Shown piece after piece: positions 58,328 to 64,000 of a stretch of 64,000 bases of DNA. Every line of letters starts with the position of its first letter. Position 1 is the stretch's first letter. Under the pieces are notes generated by a model, which was not told the origin of the DNA, ran no database searches, and saw only the letters and a list, made by a program, of their open reading frames with translations. This DNA is from Oscarella lobularis (Eukaryota > Porifera > Homoscleromorpha > Homosclerophorida > Oscarellidae), in the NCBI RefSeq assembly GCF_947507565.1, contig NC_089181.1, forward strand, positions 3,109,614 to 3,173,613, in the 5' to 3' direction. The translations under genes were made by a program, and so were the position numbers.

Positions 58328-58549
58328 AAAAAGATTGATTAATTTTAGTGTCTAATTTCACGGAAGTGTTTTTTTGTGTGATGTCTTTGTTTCTTTGTGT
58401 TGGTGACTGTTATCGCTATCGGAATTTGTTATTTGTTTTGCAATTAATCGTTTCAGTCGTCGTTAAGGTCTGTCGCTTTTTCAGCAAGTGTTGACGAAGT
58501 TGTGTTTCGATATATAAATACGATATTTTGAAGTAAGTTTTTCGTTCCG

Positions 58550-58632
58550 GTAGTTGTGGCCGAGTGGTCTAAGGCGTTGGACTAGAAATCCAATGGGGTC
58601 TCCCCGCGCAGGTTCGAATCCTGTCAACTACG
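58550..58632 (+). tRNA. tRNA-Ser (anticodon AGA)
   Basis: Acceptor stem GTAGTTG pairs with CAACTAC, followed by discriminator G. D arm GCCGAGTGGTCTAAGGC, anticodon stem TTGGA/TCCAA around loop CTAGAAA (anticodon AGA, serine UCU), a long variable arm TGGGGTCTCCCCG typical of class II tRNA, and T arm with GGTTCGAATCC. A T8 run from about 58641 would stop RNA polymerase III. No intron. The CCA end is not encoded, as expected for a eukaryote. Confidence 0.96.
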
Positions 58633-58772
58633 TCCGTAGCACTTTTTTTTTCTTTGCCAATTGAAACCTGATTTTTTTTCATTTGGTCTAACAAGCTCAG
58701 CGCGTATAAATAGAACTCTTCTATTTTGACCGTCAACTTTTAATTAGATTAGCGTACGCTAAGCACACAAAA

Positions 58773-60465
58773 ATGTCGTCTACAAACAATCGCCGTTCTT
58801 GCGTTGTCATTGGTGCTGGAGCAGCAGGCCTCTCAGCAGGAGCTCATCTGTCTCAGCACGGCTTCAATGTGACGATCGTCGAAGCCAACGATCGCTTAGG
58901 AGGACGAATATGCCAGCATCCCGGCTGGCCGACTTGGGGGCCCATCGATCTCGGCGCCGAGTACATCCACGGCTCGAAAACGAACTTATTCGAGCTCGCC
59001 AAGCGCGAAGGATGGCAACTAGGCGACTCTGTAAAATGAAAACGTAAAGCAATGCAAGATACAAGACGTTTTTCTAGATCTACACCTTCGAGGACCTAGC
59101 CGTGAAAGGCGATCGAAACGGACGCGACTACATTCATCATCGCGGCCGTCTCTACAAAATGACGAGAGAATCGGAGTGCAAAGACATCGTCAACACTTTG
59201 AAAATTCTCGAAGACATCAATGGATTGCCTTACGCATATCCGGACAATGCGCATCCGGCCAAAGCGAGCCCCGTCCTGTCATTAGATGCTGACATGTCAC
59301 TGAAGGATTACTTGGATGGGCGTGGCGATGTGACGGAAGAAGTGAGAGATCTTGTTCGAGGCGTCATCTGTCAGGAGATGGCCGTTTCAATGAGTCTGTG
59401 TGGTATTCAGGAATTGGCACGGTGGTCTGACTGTTGGGTCTGTGGAACGGACAACTACAGGTAAGAAATGATGTTCTTTTTTTGCTACTTTTAATTTCTA
59501 GAATTTAGAATGAAAGGCGGATATTGTCTGCTTATCAAATATTTTTTGGATCAATTGGGAGATGGGGCTAAAGTGAAGACCTCCTGGCCAGTGACTCAAG
59601 TGTTTTACAATGATGATGGTATATACGTATGACTGATAAAATTAATTTCGTTTCTATATATATTTCTCGTTAGAGAGAAAAGTGAAAGTTGTGAATTGTC
59701 ATGGTGACGTTCTCACGGCCGAGACAGCTATCATCACCTTGCCTCATTCTATTCTTCGTGCTGGTGACGTTTCGTTCATTCCGCCTCTTCCCGATCGAAA
59801 ACTTTCTGCCATACAAAAAATTCACATGGAGTCATCTCATAAGATATGCTGTCGTTTTAGAAAACCGTTCTGGCCTGATTTTGGAGTTATTTTATGCTCG
59901 TCGGGATTCATGGGCCAGATTCATGAGGAAAAGCGCTTCAGTTCCTACTCAATGGCCACAGACGTCGCCGTTGCCAAAGACTCTTCAATTATAACGTTAG
60001 GGGGAAAGGAGGAGGAGGAGAAGAAGTATGATGATGAGTCTGGCTGCTACTTTATATCTGGGTATCAGTCAGGCGAATCAGCTGCCAAGAGCGAGGGTAT
60101 GACAACTGAGGAAAGAACGAAAAAATTCCTTGCTCAACTAGATGAAATATTTGGGTAAGCAATTCTATGGTAAAAGAGACTGACTACCAATGATTTTTTG
60201 CAGGAGTCCTGAATGTCCTACTCCTGCAACGGACAGTTTTCTCGGGTCCGTAGGAAAACACTGGAGCGACGAACCGTATATACGCGGTGCCTACATTAGC
60301 CCTTCAGTTGGTGCGTCGGAAGAGGATCTACGCAGTCTTGCTGCTTCTGTAGGCCAGTCGCTTTTCTTTGCTGGCGAAGGCACGTCACTTGACATGCCGG
60401 CCTGCGTGGAAGCAGCTGTCAATACGGGAAAGAGAGCCGCAGAGCAAGTCATGCAGTCCTACTAG
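58773..60465 (+). CDS. Flavin-containing amine oxidase (polyamine oxidase-like)
   Basis: About five exons from ATG 58773: FAD-binding Rossmann start CVVIGAGAAGLSAG with EAND and RLGGRI; the polyamine-oxidase-type block DLGAEYIHG; a helical substrate region; ITLPHSILRAGDVSFIPPLP; then FISGYQSGESA and the C-terminal FAD motif SLFFAGEGTSLDMPACVEAA. About 490 residues. Family members oxidise polyamines or their acetyl forms and make hydrogen peroxide and aldehyde products; LSD1-type histone demethylases are unlikely, as no SWIRM or tower domain is present. No signal peptide is obvious, and the last residues (MQSY) are not a classical peroxisome signal. Exact substrate unknown. Confidence 0.85.
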
Positions 60466-61057
60466 TAATTAATTTATTAGAAGTTGCAACTTTTTATTTG
60501 CTATGTTTTTATTTCACGTGCATAGAACGCCCCGGATAGATGAAGTCAGGTTATCACGTGCCGCAATGGATACATAATAACAGTCTAATTAGCGGCGTTT
60601 ATACCTCTCGCGTCACGATTTCGTTCTCCCGAGTCGCAAAGAAAAGGCGGCACAACTCGACGACTCTCAAACAGAAGGCGAGCGAAACTCGTCCGATCGA
60701 ATACGGGAGCCCGAGCCGGAAGAAACGAACCCGACACTAAGTGTAGCAACGCGTCTTTGTTCGCCGAGAGCTGGACGAGCGTCCTGCAGCGGAAAGACCA
60801 AGCCAAGCGCGCAGACTCATGTCATCGACACGATCGCCACTCCCGACCGTCGCCGAGAACCCACCGGATCGAGTACAACGGGGGAAAGTGAGGAGGAGGG
60901 AGGAGGGGGGGAGAGGGGGGGGGGGACACCGCGATTCGAAACGCGTTCGAAAGCGTAACAACGGGGACTTGGACGCGCGAAGCGAATAAGGGGGCGGGCG
61001 ATAGAGACGCGGAGAACGCGATCGTCGTTTGCCCAGTCGGCGCTCCATGAAAGATGG
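60466..61057. promoter_or_regulatory. Intergenic region and 5' region of MARK, with G-rich tract
   Basis: No protein-like frame. At about 60890-60928 the plus strand has many G runs (including G7 and G13), able in principle to form G-quadruplexes. The region should hold the MARK promoter and a first exon; a splice acceptor TTTCTGTTTCAG ends at about 61099. Confidence 0.5.
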
Positions 61058-63839
<2,782 letters not shown>

Positions 63840-64000
63840 GTAAGAGAAATGGAGATACGATAGTAGAGTGGTGATTAATTGATAGTCATTTGAAAGGCAA
63901 ATTAGTAGTAGAGCATATACATACTGTATAGATGATTAATTGATTGTCATTTAATGTTTATAGCGTGGGGGCGAGTATTAGTAGTAGAGTGGACATATAA

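Overview
The window looks like a piece of a compact animal nuclear genome, most likely a sponge; a homoscleromorph such as Oscarella is my best guess, from gene content and texture only. It carries metazoan adhesion, signalling and regulatory genes (kindlin, MARK/Par-1 kinase, Jun, a neurexin/syndecan-like receptor, a NOVA-like KH protein) with strong similarity to human orthologues. Introns are very short (usually about 45-60 bp, GT-AG with a few GC-AG). Gene spacing is tens to a few hundred bases, several gene pairs are divergent with starts under 65 bp apart, and one gene sits inside another's intron. I saw no transposon, virus-like element or CRISPR array.

Layout. (1) 1-10.5 kb, minus strand: the start of a CARD-domain gene, then two near-identical tandem genes of about 4.8 kb for ankyrin-repeat/coiled-coil/TKL-kinase proteins. 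(2) 10.5-13.1 kb, minus: a LamG transmembrane receptor with a neurexin/syndecan-type tail. (3) 13.7-22.3 kb: four plus-strand 11beta-HSD1-like reductase genes and a minus-strand DHTKD1 gene, with the wreck of an earlier block duplication between them; DHTKD1 is divergent from MRPS24 at 22.3 kb. (4) 22.7-29.8 kb, minus: STIP1, LRRC73, YIPF4 with the intronless Jun gene in its last intron, and a small unrecognised coiled-coil gene. (5) 29.9-36 kb: four tandem M20 peptidases (PM20D2-like), a relic of a fifth, and one tiny acidic-protein gene. (6) 36-39.7 kb, plus: NOVA-like KH protein, MAD2L1, LRR1. (7) 39.9-51.5 kb, plus: three long open stretches that I join into one gene for a protein of about 3,810 residues with four NB-ARC modules; this is the most unusual object here. 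(8) 51.8-64 kb: SLC35B2, MEMO1 (minus), kindlin, a tRNA-Ser, a flavin amine oxidase, and most of a MARK kinase that runs off the right edge.

How the genes relate. Several could act together in innate sensing (CARD protein, ankyrin kinases, quadruple NB-ARC/TPR protein), though this is inferred from domains. The adhesion genes (kindlin, LamG receptor, MEMO1, MARK) belong to cell contact and polarity. SLC35B2 supplies the Golgi with PAPS, the sulphate donor for glycosaminoglycans of the kind the LamG receptor may carry. DHTKD1 and MRPS24 are both mitochondrial and share one short promoter. Local tandem duplication, with later decay of some copies, has clearly shaped regions 1, 3 and 5.
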